The notes under the pieces were generated by a model, which saw only the letters and a program-made list of their open reading frames with translations, ran no database searches and was not told the DNA's origin. Source: Rhynchopus euleeides (Eukaryota; Euglenozoa; Diplonemea; Diplonemida; Diplonemidae). Taken from it: a stretch of DNA of 64,000 bases. This document shows positions 10,502-19,284 of the stretch, piece after piece (within the stretch, counting starts at the first letter, position 1; the number at the start of each line of letters is the position of its first letter). Location of the stretch: contig OY723259.1 in assembly GCA_963210315.1 (NCBI GenBank), positions 310,001-374,000 on the forward strand, in the 5' to 3' direction. The translations under genes were made by a program, and so were the position numbers.

Positions 10502-11008
10502 TCAAAGTGCGGCCATCGCCTGTCGTAGTTGTGTTACACCTTGGGCAAGACAAGCCATCCTGCAGGCCTCATCTTCTTCGTCAGAACTGTCATCCCCCTC
10601 CTGCTGTGCGCGTTGGTCAAGCGTGCTCAAAGTCGCCTCGGATGACACGAATGGTGTGAAAGTCGCCCCCAGCGGGATTGGCATTTTGCACAAGCAGAGC
10701 GATAATTTGCGGTGTCCTTCGGGGAACCGGAACAGGAAGTAGGGCGCGCTGATGGGTTCAACGAAGTCCTGTGGGTTGCAGTGCACAAACCCCTTCTGCA
10801 GCTGTGTCAACTGTGTGCAAAGAACATACACAGCCAATCTATGAGCGTGTCGGGTGTGCAGACACGGACACAGGATGACTTCTCTATACCCGAGGATCCC
10901 GTCCTGCGACAGGTGCGCAACCTTCCAAGGCATGCCCGATGCGCGCCGCTTCTCTTCTGTAGCCTCATGCAATGAAGGAGGAAATGGAACACGGAGAAAG
11001 CAGGTCAT
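10502..11008 (-). CDS. uncharacterised C-terminal coding segment of element N1
   Basis: Minus-strand frame of 168 codons. Its last ~145 residues are almost identical to the C-terminal part of the 211-aa frame in the second copy (39205-39840). The shared part ends in an acidic stretch (DDSSDEEDEA) and a short hydrophobic tail. The two copies diverge upstream of the shared part because N1 carries 190 bp (10960-11149) that the second copy lacks. No domain is recognised. It is probably the last piece of the element's protein. Confidence 0.5.
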   Translation of the reverse strand: MTCFLRVPFPPSLHEATEEKRRASGMPWKVAHLSQDGILGYREVILCPCLHTRHAHRLAVYVLCTQLTQLQKGFVHCNPQDFVEPISAPYFLFRFPEGHRKLSLCLCKMPIPLGATFTPFVSSEATLSTLDQRAQQEGDDSSDEEDEACRMACLAQGVTQLRQAMAAL

Positions 11009-11052
11009 TCGAGTTTACGGCACGCGTAGTGCCGTAATTGCAGAGCCACATC

Positions 11053-11559
11053 TCACCTCATCACAGGTCGAGGTGTGTGCGTTTCACCACAACCTCTCCC
11101 CTCCCCATTCCCCCGTGTTGAGTGACATGTGTCGATAGTGTTCCATTTTGCCATCGCAAGATCTCTCTCGTAAGTTGCGGAGCTGGCGATTGTAACGGCA
11201 TCTTTCTTGCGATGTCCGTTCTCTGCTTCTTCAAATTCGTCGTTGTTCTGCAGAGGCACTGCATCTTCTGGAGCCCACCAATGATGGAGACTGTGTACGT
11301 AGGCATTGCGCGTTGATCCCTTTTCGGCATGCTCCATCAACCAGTGAAATATATGCCCTGAGATCCGAGCACGCAAGAAGGGAATCCGGGCTGACTCATC
11401 CTTGCATCCCCAGAAGCGCCAGGGGATGTCTGCATACCGGAAATGCATGAGGTCTGCAAGGGAGACAAAGAGGTAGCGGAACAAGCCCTTGTAGGTGTGT
11501 CCTGTGACAGGCAAGCACGACCTTCCGGAACTGAGCACCTGTCCCATGCTGCGACACAT
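11053..11559 (-). CDS. uncharacterised middle coding segment of element N1
   Basis: 168 codons from an ATG. Residues 15-115 (GHTYKGLFRYLFVSLAD..., HFRYADIPWRFWG) are globular, with conserved aromatic residues, and nearly identical in the second copy (39587-40069). The end of the frame runs through the 190-bp segment absent there. It may be one exon of a transposase of unknown type. Confidence 0.45.
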   Translation of the reverse strand: MCRSMGQVLSSGRSCLPVTGHTYKGLFRYLFVSLADLMHFRYADIPWRFWGCKDESARIPFLRARISGHIFHWLMEHAEKGSTRNAYVHSLHHWWAPEDAVPLQNNDEFEEAENGHRKKDAVTIASSATYERDLAMAKWNTIDTCHSTRGNGEGRGCGETHTPRPVMR

Positions 11560-11613
11560 TCAGTGCAAGGTTTGTACAGGTCTTGTCGAATATTTTTTTG
11601 TTGTCTCATCCAG

Positions 11614-12274
11614 CAGGGGTGGTGCTTGAAATATGGGGTTGCGGGCTGGATCGGGTCAGATCGGGTCAGCCAATTTTTTCTTATGGGTTCCCCCCCGGTT
11701 CGTCTCAGAGATCAGTGCTCGGGCCCAGCCTCCCGCGAGGTACCGGAACCGATATGCAGCCCCGGGCGCGCAAGGACTTGGTTACAAGACAAACACATGC
11801 CGTAGGGGGGGTCTGGGAGGCGGAGCTCCCAGCCGCCGGAGGCCACGGTAGTGAACATCTGTGACTTGCGGGCATACGGATTCTGTGTGAGTTGGCTGCG
11901 TCCTCCTGAGGATACTGAGATTCCCTGATGTAAAGGGCTTGGGTACAAGACAGGCACATGCCACAGGGGGGTCTGGGGGGCGGAGCCCCCCAGCCACCGG
12001 AGGCCACGGTAGTAAACGTCTGTTGCACGGTACGGGTTGGGCAGCTTCATTTGTCCTCTATTGTGACTGTTTGAGGCCTGTGCTCATGTCGCTGGGGTCA
12101 CTTTGCTCACGAAACGCCTCCTGGTCACCTTGAGGCCCCAAGGCGAGGAGCCAACTTTTCCGGTTTCCCGAAAATCTATATTTTTTTTTCTTTTTACCCC
12201 TGACCTGATTTTTTGTGAGGGCCTGCAGAAAATCAGGTCAGCTGACCCGAAAAAACCCCCAAGCTCCACCCCTG
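11614..12274 (-). mobile_element. non-autonomous hAT element, copy 2, with empty site known
   Basis: 661 bp, CAGGGGTGGTGCTTG to CAAGCTCCACCCCTG, flanked by the 8-bp repeat TCATCCAG (11606-11613 and 12275-12282). It is the same family as 211-884, inverted. In the otherwise matching copy of the host element at 38882-41686 the site reads TCATCCAG only once (about 40115-40122), so this is a clean, fairly recent insertion. Confidence 0.95.
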
Positions 12275-12498
12275 TCATCCAGTACCCTGATCAGCCGCAT
12301 GGCGAGCCCCTTGCAGTCATGGAGTGCTGGGGTGACGTAGCGGGCATTGGGAAGCACACCTGCCAAGAGGGAGGGGTAGCCAGCCTCTTTCATCTCAGAG
12401 AGAGTCAGGTGCGGGTATCGATGCACCTGTTGATACCAGCGTTCTTCTGGGATGTCGCACAGTGAGCATCGGTGCCCTCGCCCCCCGCATCGCCTCAT
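12275..12498 (-). CDS. uncharacterised coding segment of element N1
   Basis: Starts at an ATG (MRRCGGRGHRCSLCDIPEER). A C/H-rich beginning (C-G-G-R-G-H-R-C-x2-C) may bind zinc. A helical region (YPHLTLSEMKEAGYPSLLAGVL) follows. The second copy (40070-40339) reads on uninterrupted past the point where the hAT element sits here. No function is recognised. Confidence 0.5.
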
Positions 12499-12763
12499 TG
12501 TTGCCCACTGCTGATCTATACTCCCGCTAGCGGGAGTTGGACTCCCCCTAGTTGAGACTCCCGAAAAGGGTTAAACCCGGTAGTGGTACCCTACCCCCGC
12601 TGGAGTCCACCGTGCAAGGCCGGATCAGCCCACGGGTGGGTTTGAGGAAGAAATCTGGGGGGGCAAATTTTGCTGCGACTTCCGGTTTCACCCGGCCGAA
12701 CTCCAGCATCTATCCAGACCCACGGTGCCAAGCCGTTCGCCCGTGTCGCGATCATTCGCGGCT

Positions 12764-13144
12764 TCAGGCTGCCCCCGACGACACGTTTGTATCCTGCACC
12801 TTGCCATACTTCGCCTCCACCTTGTATATGACGGAGAGCGCCCTCCTTCCGCATCGTTGCGACTTCCCTGACAGCGAACTTATCCATGTCAGGGAAGACA
12901 TGGCGATGATTGCGTTGGCCACCTGGGTGCTGTGCTGGTGGAGCTCCTTGCTCAACACCGTTGCTAGGAGCCTTCTAATGGATCCCAGTGTCAGCACACT
13001 GCCCCCTTTTTTAACAGGGAAGGCCGTGCAAAAATCATGCACAATGTTCGTCGCCTCCGCAGCCTCGGGACTCTCTGCGCTCTTCTTCTTCTTAATCGAC
13101 TTTGCCGCCGGCTTCGCTGCCGGCTTCGTTGTCGTCTTCCCCAT
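12764..13144 (-). CDS. uncharacterised N-terminal coding segment of element N1
   Basis: 126 codons from an ATG. A lysine/alanine-rich, histone H1-like beginning (KPAAKPAAKSIKKKK) is followed by a helical domain (LTLGSIRRLLATVLSKEL...). The same frame in the second copy is split by a MITE at 40855-41324. It is likely the N-terminal DNA-binding part of the element's protein. A splice or break before 12498 is possible but not proven. Confidence 0.5.
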   Translation of the reverse strand: MGKTTTKPAAKPAAKSIKKKKSAESPEAAEATNIVHDFCTAFPVKKGGSVLTLGSIRRLLATVLSKELHQHSTQVANAIIAMSSLTWISSLSGKSQRCGRRALSVIYKVEAKYGKVQDTNVSSGAA

Positions 13145-13417
13145 TTTTGTGAATCAGGTCTGCGAGCTGGGATGGGTGGAAACGTCCGTTTCGTTTGGTG
13201 TGGCTGTACTTCAGTGACGAGTGCCACATTGCATAGGTATCATGGGAAAAATGAGTGAAAATAGGTGAAAAGACTCCCGCTAGGGGGAGTCAGACTCCCC
13301 CTAGCGGGAGTATAGACTCCCGCTAGCGGGAGTCTATACTCCCGCTAGCGGGAGTTGGACTCCCCCTAGTTGAGACTCCCGAAAAGGGTTACCCTACCCC
13401 CGCTGGAGTCCACCGTG

Positions 13418-14110
13418 AAGGACACAGCCACCATTGCATCGCGGGGTTCGGATCTGCGGCAGGATGTCCGCTTCAGCGACAGGTGGTATCGTGAAGCGAT
13501 GTCCACTTCTGTGGGCGCAGTCTGGGGGGCATCTGTGGAGAACGTTGGTGATGAGGAGGTGGCAACGCGCCTCAAGGGGTTGGGGTATGTTCTGAACCTC
13601 TCAGGTTCAGAAGACGGCTGCGTGACTGCCCCCTGCTTTCCCGAGCTGAGATTTCGCCCTGTCCCCCTGAAGCTCCACAAGCAGATGCGGGGGCTCGACC
13701 TTGCTCGGCAGTGTGGGTATCTTCCGGTGCTGTCGAAAATCTTTGCTGATGCTGCCGCCGATCTGAATGCGCAGGAAAAGGCAGTGGCGTCGCAGGAACG
13801 GTGTCAGGTGGGAGTGCAAAGTACCCTGAGCAGCTGGGTCAACCCAAGTGGCCGAATCCGGGTGAACAGCCTGTCACAGCCCTCGACGCAGACGCTCCCC
13901 ACACCGGCCTCTGAGACAACACCAACACCCCCGACTCTTCTGAACCCTGACCCCCAGCCCACTCCGACAACAACACCTGCGGCTGTCCCTGGCAATCCTT
14001 CGCTCCTTTCGCAGGGACCGAAGCGGAAGCGGCACCTGTGCAGCCTGTGCAAGAAGCCTGGCCACAATATTAAGAGATGCCGGAATGCGCCCGCGGTCTT
14101 GAAGCAGTAA
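13418..14110 (+). CDS. pogo-type transposase, 3' part with zinc knuckle
   Basis: Continuation of the 8016-10235 gene after the inserted element, in phase with the 5' part when the insertion and one AA are removed. After a conserved helical segment, a Pro/Thr-rich linker leads to a CCHC knuckle (LCSLCKKPGHNIKRC, C-x2-C-x4-H-x4-C) ten residues before the stop. The undisturbed protein would have been about 960 residues. CCHC tails are uncommon on pogo-type transposases. Confidence 0.8.
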   Translation, partial: KDTATIASRGSDLRQDVRFSDRWYREAMSTSVGAVWGASVENVGDEEVATRLKGLGYVLNLSGSEDGCVTAPCFPELRFRPVPLKLHKQMRGLDLARQCGYLPVLSKIFADAAADLNAQEKAVASQERCQVGVQSTLSSWVNPSGRIRVNSLSQPSTQTLPTPASETTPTPPTLLNPDPQPTPTTTPAAVPGNPSLLSQGPKRKRHLCSLCKKPGHNIKRCRNAPAVLKQ

Positions 14111-14119
14111 GTGTGCTTC

Positions 14120-14552
14120 CTGCTCGAACTTCCTGCCCATACGGCGCAAAGACCCTTTTTTTTCTGTCTGAATGGGCATCGCATTTTTTCTGCAAGTTCC
14201 TGTGGCATCTGCACTTTCAACTGCCTCTGAATCAGAGGCAGGTGTTTCGGGGCAGCATGCATGCACCACCCATACTTGCCATCGAGTTCCGGCCTGTCCA
14301 CTCAAACGCCGAACGTCTCTTGCCCAGGGATAAACTCCATATCCCGAGCCCCACTGAACAGGGGAACCTTGAAACACCTGGTGGTGGTTTCTTCTTCCTG
14401 AACGGTTGAATTTTCACCACCAAGAGGTTGTCCTTGTACCTTTTCAACGAGCCTCGCACAAACCGTGATACCGTGTGGCATGTTTCAACTTTCGCGACCG
14501 TGTCTTCGTACCCTTGCAATGCCTGCCCGATTGCGTGCAAGAAGCTCCACAT
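14120..14552 (-). CDS. possible small convergent gene of the pogo-like element
   Basis: A minus-strand ATG at 14552 opens a 58-residue segment (SFLHAIGQALQGYEDTVAKV, then FVRGSLKRYKDNLLVVKIQ). A neighbouring frame further on (WCMHAAPKHLPLIQRQL, CPFRQKKKGLCAVW) also looks protein-like. The two would need splicing or belong to a decayed gene. A TTATATAA motif lies at about 14672-14679, upstream of the ATG. It has no recognised family and could be a chance pairing of open frames. Confidence 0.3.
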
Positions 14553-14877
14553 GACAACGTGGAAGACCCACCATTACCCGGGTGGTGGAAGTGTCCTCAG
14601 CAAGTTTGGATGGCAGAGCAAGAGTGGCCGGACTCAGCCCCCGTACACCCCGCGACCCCCTCCCAGCCAGATTATATAACTCGGTCCCCTCCCCCTCACC
14701 AGGAATACGTACTTTTGCACCAGAAATAGCCTAAAACTTCAAAAAGTGAATAATCGTGCACACCACGATTATTCCCCCCCGTCAACTTTTTATCTTTTTT
14801 TGGGCCCCTCAATTATACCCGCCCGTTCGCCAATTAATAGTGGAGTGCACGATTAATTGCCCCCCCCCCCAGTAATA

Positions 14878-15015
14878 GTTTGTTGCGTTGACGCTTCTAC
14901 ACACAAAACCCTGAACTGATCACACCCTGAGCCTGATGAAGGGTGGGGTTAGTGTATAGAGCACGTTTGGTTGCAGCTGTGGTGGGGCGCTTTCCGCTCA
15001 CACGAGTGTGCTTAA
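14878..15015 (-). repeat. A1 terminal repeat of retroelement A
   Basis: The 5' terminal repeat of element A: it begins with the shared core GTTTGTTGCGTTGACGC and matches 2823-2959. It ends where B2 of element B begins, so the two retroelements touch without spacer. Confidence 0.85.
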
Positions 15016-15418
15016 AAATACTACAAGATACTCTTTGGCCTCTGTACTGAGTGTTGCATTGGACGCTTCCACCTAAAAACGGGCTCCACCTCTTGCACTT
15101 TGCATCCCCCCCCCCCACCCCCCATTTTTTTTTCTTCAGATTTGACAACCAGGTTTAGCGTGGCCTTACCTTGTCGTCCGTCAAATCCTCCTGATGATTG
15201 TCTGGAAAAACCCAGTGATGTGTTTTGCCTGAAGTGCAGAGGTGAGGTGGAGCAGGTGGAGCACGAAACAGAAGTGATCATGAGTCAGAGGCCAGTAAGC
15301 AGTCCCGAGTCCGTCGCGTCTCTGTAGCATTTCCCGTACCACACAAGTGTGTTATGTGCAAAATACTACAAGATACTCTTTGGCCTCTGTACTGAGTGTT
15401 GCATTGGACGCTTCCACC
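15016..15418 (-). repeat. split direct repeats B2-A2-B1 of element B
   Basis: 58 bp at 15016-15073 recur at 15361-15418. The later part of the segment between them (about 15125-15360) recurs at 20548-20786. The core TGTTGCATTGGACGCTTCCACC is a variant of the core of element A. Confidence 0.85.
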
Positions 15419-15468
15419 CAGGACCCTTAGGACCCAAGGCCTTAGGGACGCCGCGCGAACGACCTTCC

Positions 15469-18180
15469 TCATCGTGGCAGGGTGATGTTGTCTTCTACGA
15501 GCACACCCCTGGTGTATTTATCCGCCTTCTGCTCTGTCGTCGACACCCAGGAGCACACGATGTGGAGATTTGCCCGCTCCGCGAGCATGAACATATCCCC
15601 GATGATGCCGTTCGACATATAGTCGGAAGAATGGCCCCTCTGAATGCTGTGCACCGCCGGCAGGTTGTCCACCTTCAAGAGCACCCTCGAAGCTCCCACG
15701 GAACGAGCCGTAAGGGCCACTGCCTGACGGGCAGCGTACAGTTCCTTGACGTATATGTGCCATTGCCGCATTTCGTTGTCGAAATCGCCCTGGGCCACCT
15801 GCAGCTCGGTACCCTCCAGAACTGCCGCCCACGACGCAGACGACGCATCAGACCACGCTACTACGGAACGTGCCGGGGGTAGGTCCACCCATCTGTTCTC
15901 TTGCATGCATCGGACCCGCGCCTTGATGTCCTGCACCACCGATGGGCGTACGCTTGTCGCCATGTCCCACTTCGCGACGTCCGAGAGCGTCTCCCGCGAT
16001 AGGTCTCTCATGAAGCTCAGCGTGGCGCGGAGGAAGCACAGTGGGCGTCTCGTCGTGTATGAGTGCCACACCAGACTCCCCACCACCTTGTACACACCCC
16101 TCGGGGTTGACTGTCCCTCCAGGACCTCCGTGTACTCCTGGCGTGACAGGAATTTCTGGATCCATTTCGGGTCGGTCCGGAAACGGTGCCTTGCCAGGTC
16201 GAAAGACAGCCCAAACGCCGAGAAGTGCTGGGTCGGGGTCCCGTAGCCCTCCTGGTGGAGGTTCATCTTTGCATTGACGCTGTCGCACCGTTTCATGAAT
16301 CTGTGGAACGCCGCCGCCGCGCCTGCTGCCGATGCACCCGTGATGATGAAGTTGTCCACCCATGTCGCCCCCTCGTCCGGGGGGAGCAGTGCTCTGGCCG
16401 CCCGATGGGCTATGCAGGGAGCGAACTTCCACCCCATGCACAGCGCCTTCATCCGCGTGCACGTGAAGTCTCCGCGAGCCTTGCCCAAGTTCACCCCGAA
16501 AAAGTCGCGGATGTATGGGTGCACTGGGAACTGGTAGAACCAGCTGAGGCCGTCCGTCAGCACCGCCCAATCCGCTCGCACCACTTGCTCGACCACCTCT
16601 GTGATGCGTGGAAGGAGCATGTCGGGGGGGTGCACCATGCAGCCATTGAGTCTCCGTCCATCGAGTACGAAACGCAGGCCCCCCGAGCTCTTTTCGACAG
16701 TGAAGCCGTGCAGGACCACCTTCGCACTGTCGGCCTCCTCCAGCACCTGGAAGTCCTTCAGCGCCTCGAGGTAGCCCTTCATGTGCTTTGAGATGTTGAG
16801 CCGAAAACTCCTGTCCGCCTCGATGGTCGACAGCGCCCCGGGGAGAAAACACTGCTGGAAGACCTCCTTGTCCGTGATGATGTCCAAAATCCCCGTCAGC
16901 TCCCCTGCTGTGTCCAACTCCCGGAGCCTCTCCAGGTCAATGAAGCTGCGGCAGATGTCCGCGATGTAGTCGGAAGTCGGTGGTTCCTTCACCGCCGGCG
17001 GCTTGCTCCGTGAGGCACCCACTCTGACTGACAGCACCTCGTCGTATAGGGAGTCCAGCCCGGGCCCCGGTTCCTCGGTGTGTTGAGCATCCTCCTCTCT
17101 TGTGGTCTCTGCAGGCCCCTCACTCCGTGGCCGTCCCGTCGGCTTCCTCTCATATTTCTTCGCCTTTGGAAGCCAGGCCACTCCCGGGATGGTGGCTCGC
17201 AGCAAGTCCTTCACATGGCCTCCTTGAGCTTCAGGGACATCACCGCCGTCACGTTCACCCTCTGTAAACCTGCCTCCGCCACATACCGCACCAGCGTGTC
17301 GGTTGACTCGTGTCTCGTCAGGAACCGCAGTTCGTCCAGGGGTACCTTCTGTCGGATCAGGTGCTGAGCTGCCCCCCTCCGGAGCGAGTGAGACGTCAGG
17401 TCCTTGTTGACTCGTTGCAGTGCCTTCCCGATGTGGCTGGAGGTGATACACGACCGGAACAGTAGTGCGTGTGGGTCCGTCAGCGCCGTCAGCCTGTCTC
17501 GCAGAACTGCCGTAAGGTCGTCCGGCAGGTGGTGGCCCGTGAACCGCCCCAGCTTGAAAGGGTCGCCCTTGGTCTCGTGCCAGTGTACCGCCACGATCCC
17601 GTCCTCCCGGATGTGTACCTCGCTCTTCTTGAGACGTAACACGTCGGACGCCCGTCCCGCCGTGACCCAGCACATGGCAATCGCCAACCTCCGTAGGGGT
17701 TGCTGCTCGCGCTCCAACGCTGCGGAAACTTCCGCCGGCTGTGCGGGGCGGGCCTGGCTGCTTGGCACTAGTGCGCCCGCCCGCCGCAAACTGCGTCGGT
17801 AGTCCTGGAGGAGCTGAGATTCGGCGATGCGGATGTTGCTGATTCGCCTCAGCGCCCCCGCCACGTCCATGGTATATTGAAGGGCTGAGCTGTGGCTGAT
17901 GCCATCCAGCTCCCTCTTCTTCTCCACCCACAGAATCAGCGCCATGTCGGGGTTGAGCGCCTCTCCATTCTTTTCCTCCCATCCCCTCTTGAACTCCGTA
18001 TACCTCCGCAGCGTGCTCTGCATACTCTTCCAGTACGGCCCCGAAACTGCGTTTCCCAGCGTCTCCTGCGCCGCGTTGATCACACGTGTCTGCTGGTGGT
18101 CTGGAAGGGATGTCTCTTGCTGTCGCGGCCTGCCGCCTTGCCTCGGGGGGGGGAAAAGGAGATCTTCGTAGGAGAGTCAC
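15469..18180 (-). CDS. RT/RNase H region of YR retrotransposon B
   Basis: 903-codon minus-strand frame. Reverse transcriptase blocks (LRFVLDGRRLNG, VLTDGLSWFYQFPVH, TWVDNFIITG) and an RNase H-like domain (VVAWSDASSASWAAVLEG, LLKVDNLPAVHSIQRGH) fill the latter two thirds. The first third overlaps the recombinase gene in another frame. Same order and overlap as in element A, so the arrangement is a family trait. Confidence 0.8.
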   Translation of the reverse strand: MTLLRRSPFPPPEARRQAATARDIPSRPPADTCDQRGAGDAGKRSFGAVLEEYAEHAAEVYGVQEGMGGKEWRGAQPRHGADSVGGEEEGAGWHQPQLSPSIYHGRGGGAEANQQHPHRRISAPPGLPTQFAAGGRTSAKQPGPPRTAGGSFRSVGARAATPTEVGDCHVLGHGGTGVRRVTSQEERGTHPGGRDRGGTLARDQGRPFQAGAVHGPPPAGRPYGSSARQADGADGPTRTTVPVVYHLQPHREGTATSQQGPDVSLAPEGGSSAPDPTEGTPGRTAVPDETRVNRHAGAVCGGGRFTEGERDGGDVPEAQGGHVKDLLRATIPGVAWLPKAKKYERKPTGRPRSEGPAETTREEDAQHTEEPGPGLDSLYDEVLSVRVGASRSKPPAVKEPPTSDYIADICRSFIDLERLRELDTAGELTGILDIITDKEVFQQCFLPGALSTIEADRSFRLNISKHMKGYLEALKDFQVLEEADSAKVVLHGFTVEKSSGGLRFVLDGRRLNGCMVHPPDMLLPRITEVVEQVVRADWAVLTDGLSWFYQFPVHPYIRDFFGVNLGKARGDFTCTRMKALCMGWKFAPCIAHRAARALLPPDEGATWVDNFIITGASAAGAAAAFHRFMKRCDSVNAKMNLHQEGYGTPTQHFSAFGLSFDLARHRFRTDPKWIQKFLSRQEYTEVLEGQSTPRGVYKVVGSLVWHSYTTRRPLCFLRATLSFMRDLSRETLSDVAKWDMATSVRPSVVQDIKARVRCMQENRWVDLPPARSVVAWSDASSASWAAVLEGTELQVAQGDFDNEMRQWHIYVKELYAARQAVALTARSVGASRVLLKVDNLPAVHSIQRGHSSDYMSNGIIGDMFMLAERANLHIVCSWVSTTEQKADKYTRGVLVEDNITLPR
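17211..18083 (-). CDS. tyrosine recombinase of YR retrotransposon B
   Basis: 290 residues. It has the arginine motif VTAGRASDVLRLK, HSLRRG, LTRHES and the terminal VRYV tyrosine, the R-H-R-H-Y set. It lies between gag and RT as in element A. Confidence 0.88.
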   Translation of the reverse strand: MINAAQETLGNAVSGPYWKSMQSTLRRYTEFKRGWEEKNGEALNPDMALILWVEKKRELDGISHSSALQYTMDVAGALRRISNIRIAESQLLQDYRRSLRRAGALVPSSQARPAQPAEVSAALEREQQPLRRLAIAMCWVTAGRASDVLRLKKSEVHIREDGIVAVHWHETKGDPFKLGRFTGHHLPDDLTAVLRDRLTALTDPHALLFRSCITSSHIGKALQRVNKDLTSHSLRRGAAQHLIRQKVPLDELRFLTRHESTDTLVRYVAEAGLQRVNVTAVMSLKLKEAM

Positions 18181-19244
18181 TGGCTCCGCCCTTTCCCCCC
18201 CTTTCCACCCTTTCCCGGGGCAGGGCGTCCCCCGTCGCGGTCGCGGTTCCGTCTGTCGTAGTCCCTCTCCCTGCCCCTAGGCAGGGAGACCGCGGCCCTG
18301 TCCCGGGAGTACGCCGCGCGTGCACTGTCAGGCATGTCTCCCGCTGCCTTCGCTGCTGCCTCGATCTGCTCTACGAAACGCGAGTGAGTCTTCACGTCAA
18401 ACCCCTGCACCGTGCATATCTTGGCCCTCTTCACGTACGTATCGCGGTATGACTTACCCCACGGCCCCAGGACCATGTTCCCTGTCAGCGAGATGATCTG
18501 CTTGTGGATGATGACCATCAGCTCCGCATTTTCCGCAGGGTCAGGCTTCAGGGCGGCGAGCGCGTCGTCGAGCGTCTCCAGTGCCTCAAGCGCTTGCTGC
18601 TCGAAACTGCGAGCTCCGGTGTGCGGCAGCGAGTACTCCCGGAGCGCCTTCCCCACCTCCGCACGGATCAGCGTCCTCACCTGGGGGACCTCCACATTTT
18701 TCCAGGTGGACACGACGTGCGGAGAGAACCCCTTTGGCAGGGCCATTGCCTCCTGCGCCTCCAGCCTGTCCAGTCGCCCCCCCAGCCCCAGAATCAGGTC
18801 GCGAAGTTCCTGGAATTGCTGCTGTGTTGTGAGGGGCTGTCCGGGAGGTTGCGGACCTCCAGGGGCGGGGAGAGGTCCCCCAGGGGCCTGGGGTCCGTCT
18901 TGCGACACCGACGACGTGTCAGTCACTACATCTGCGGGCAGGTCGTCGGCGCCGCCCATCGCCCGGATCCACTCGCAAACAGGGCATGTCCACCCCGGAG
19001 CCTGGACGTTGTCCACGAACGCGTCCCGTGCGGGCCCCGGGGGAATGTGCGCCCGGAGGCAGGTCACCGTGGCTGAGTGGCCGCAGCGCCAGCATGTGAT
19101 CGCCGTACCGTGCGCCGTCGTGCATGTGGGGAACACACACCCGGGTGCCGAGTCTGCGGGGCTACCCGCCGCCAGGGTAGCGGGCACCTCCGACCACTCC
19201 ACATCCCCCACGTGGACCGGGAAGTCGTCCCGTGTCGCCGCCAT
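18177..19244 (-). CDS. gag-like protein of YR retrotransposon B
   Basis: 355 residues from an ATG. A C/H-rich module (CVFPTC, CWRCG, CLRAHIP, CPVCEW) at about 30-95 matches that of element A. A coiled-coil or Gln-rich stretch near 155-180, an alpha-rich middle and a Gly/Lys/Arg-rich tail follow. It is probably the nucleic-acid-binding structural protein. Confidence 0.7.
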   Translation of the reverse strand: MAATRDDFPVHVGDVEWSEVPATLAAGSPADSAPGCVFPTCTTAHGTAITCWRCGHSATVTCLRAHIPPGPARDAFVDNVQAPGWTCPVCEWIRAMGGADDLPADVVTDTSSVSQDGPQAPGGPLPAPGGPQPPGQPLTTQQQFQELRDLILGLGGRLDRLEAQEAMALPKGFSPHVVSTWKNVEVPQVRTLIRAEVGKALREYSLPHTGARSFEQQALEALETLDDALAALKPDPAENAELMVIIHKQIISLTGNMVLGPWGKSYRDTYVKRAKICTVQGFDVKTHSRFVEQIEAAAKAAGDMPDSARAAYSRDRAAVSLPRGRERDYDRRNRDRDGGRPAPGKGGKGGKGRSQ

Positions 19245-19284
19245 TTCGCTCCGGGCCCCCCGACCTGTCCCTCACCGACTGCTT

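Larger units (their letters stand above)
10187..13417 (-). mobile_element. CACGGTGG-ended TIR element N1, inserted in the pogo-like gene
   Basis: 3231 bp between CACGGTGGACTCCAGCGG and its reverse complement, flanked by the dinucleotide AA (10185-10186 and 13418-13419). Removing the element and one AA brings the transposase frame back into phase (...DEMKDTA...), which fixes both boundaries. Subterminal palindromes CTCCCGCTAGCGGGAG are repeated at each end. A third terminus-like block at about 12516-12617 suggests a composite. The elements at 28373 (flank CA) and 38882 (flank TA) give the same 2-bp duplication. Coding is on the minus strand. I do not recognise the superfamily. Confidence 0.85.
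7713..14872 (+). mobile_element. pogo/Tc1-like DNA transposon with a Ulp1-like protease domain
   Basis: 7.16 kb, flanked by TA (7711-7712 and 14873-14874). The ends are CTGGGGG... and ...CCCCCAG with runs of 11-14 G/C next to CAATTAATCGTGCA. Subterminal inverted blocks extend the TIR to about 160 bp: 7813-7876 matches 14709-14776 inverted and contains the palindrome AATAATCGTG/CACGATTATT. TA duplication plus a DDE_1-type transposase place it in the Tc1/mariner-pogo group. It sits in the 5' part of retroelement A and is interrupted by the element at 10187-13417. Confidence 0.88.
2773..15015 (-). mobile_element. YR retrotransposon A (DIRS/VIPER-like) with split direct repeats
   Basis: Minus-strand retroelement fossil. 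Its parts, 5' to 3', are a terminal A1 repeat (14878-15015), a tandem array, gag, tyrosine recombinase, RT/RNase H, then B1 (2960-3033), A2 (2847-2959) and B2 (2773-2846). The A1 - genes - B1 - A2 - B2 layout is the split direct repeat known from Ngaro, PAT and VIPER-type YR retroelements. The gag - YR - RT order is that reported for VIPER. The three coding regions look open. The 5' part is interrupted by the pogo-like transposon at 7713-14872. It abuts element B directly. Confidence 0.85.

Noticed and set aside
10960-11149. Spliceosomal intron in N1
   Set aside because: The borders inferred from N2 are not GT-AG, so insertion or deletion is the simpler reading.
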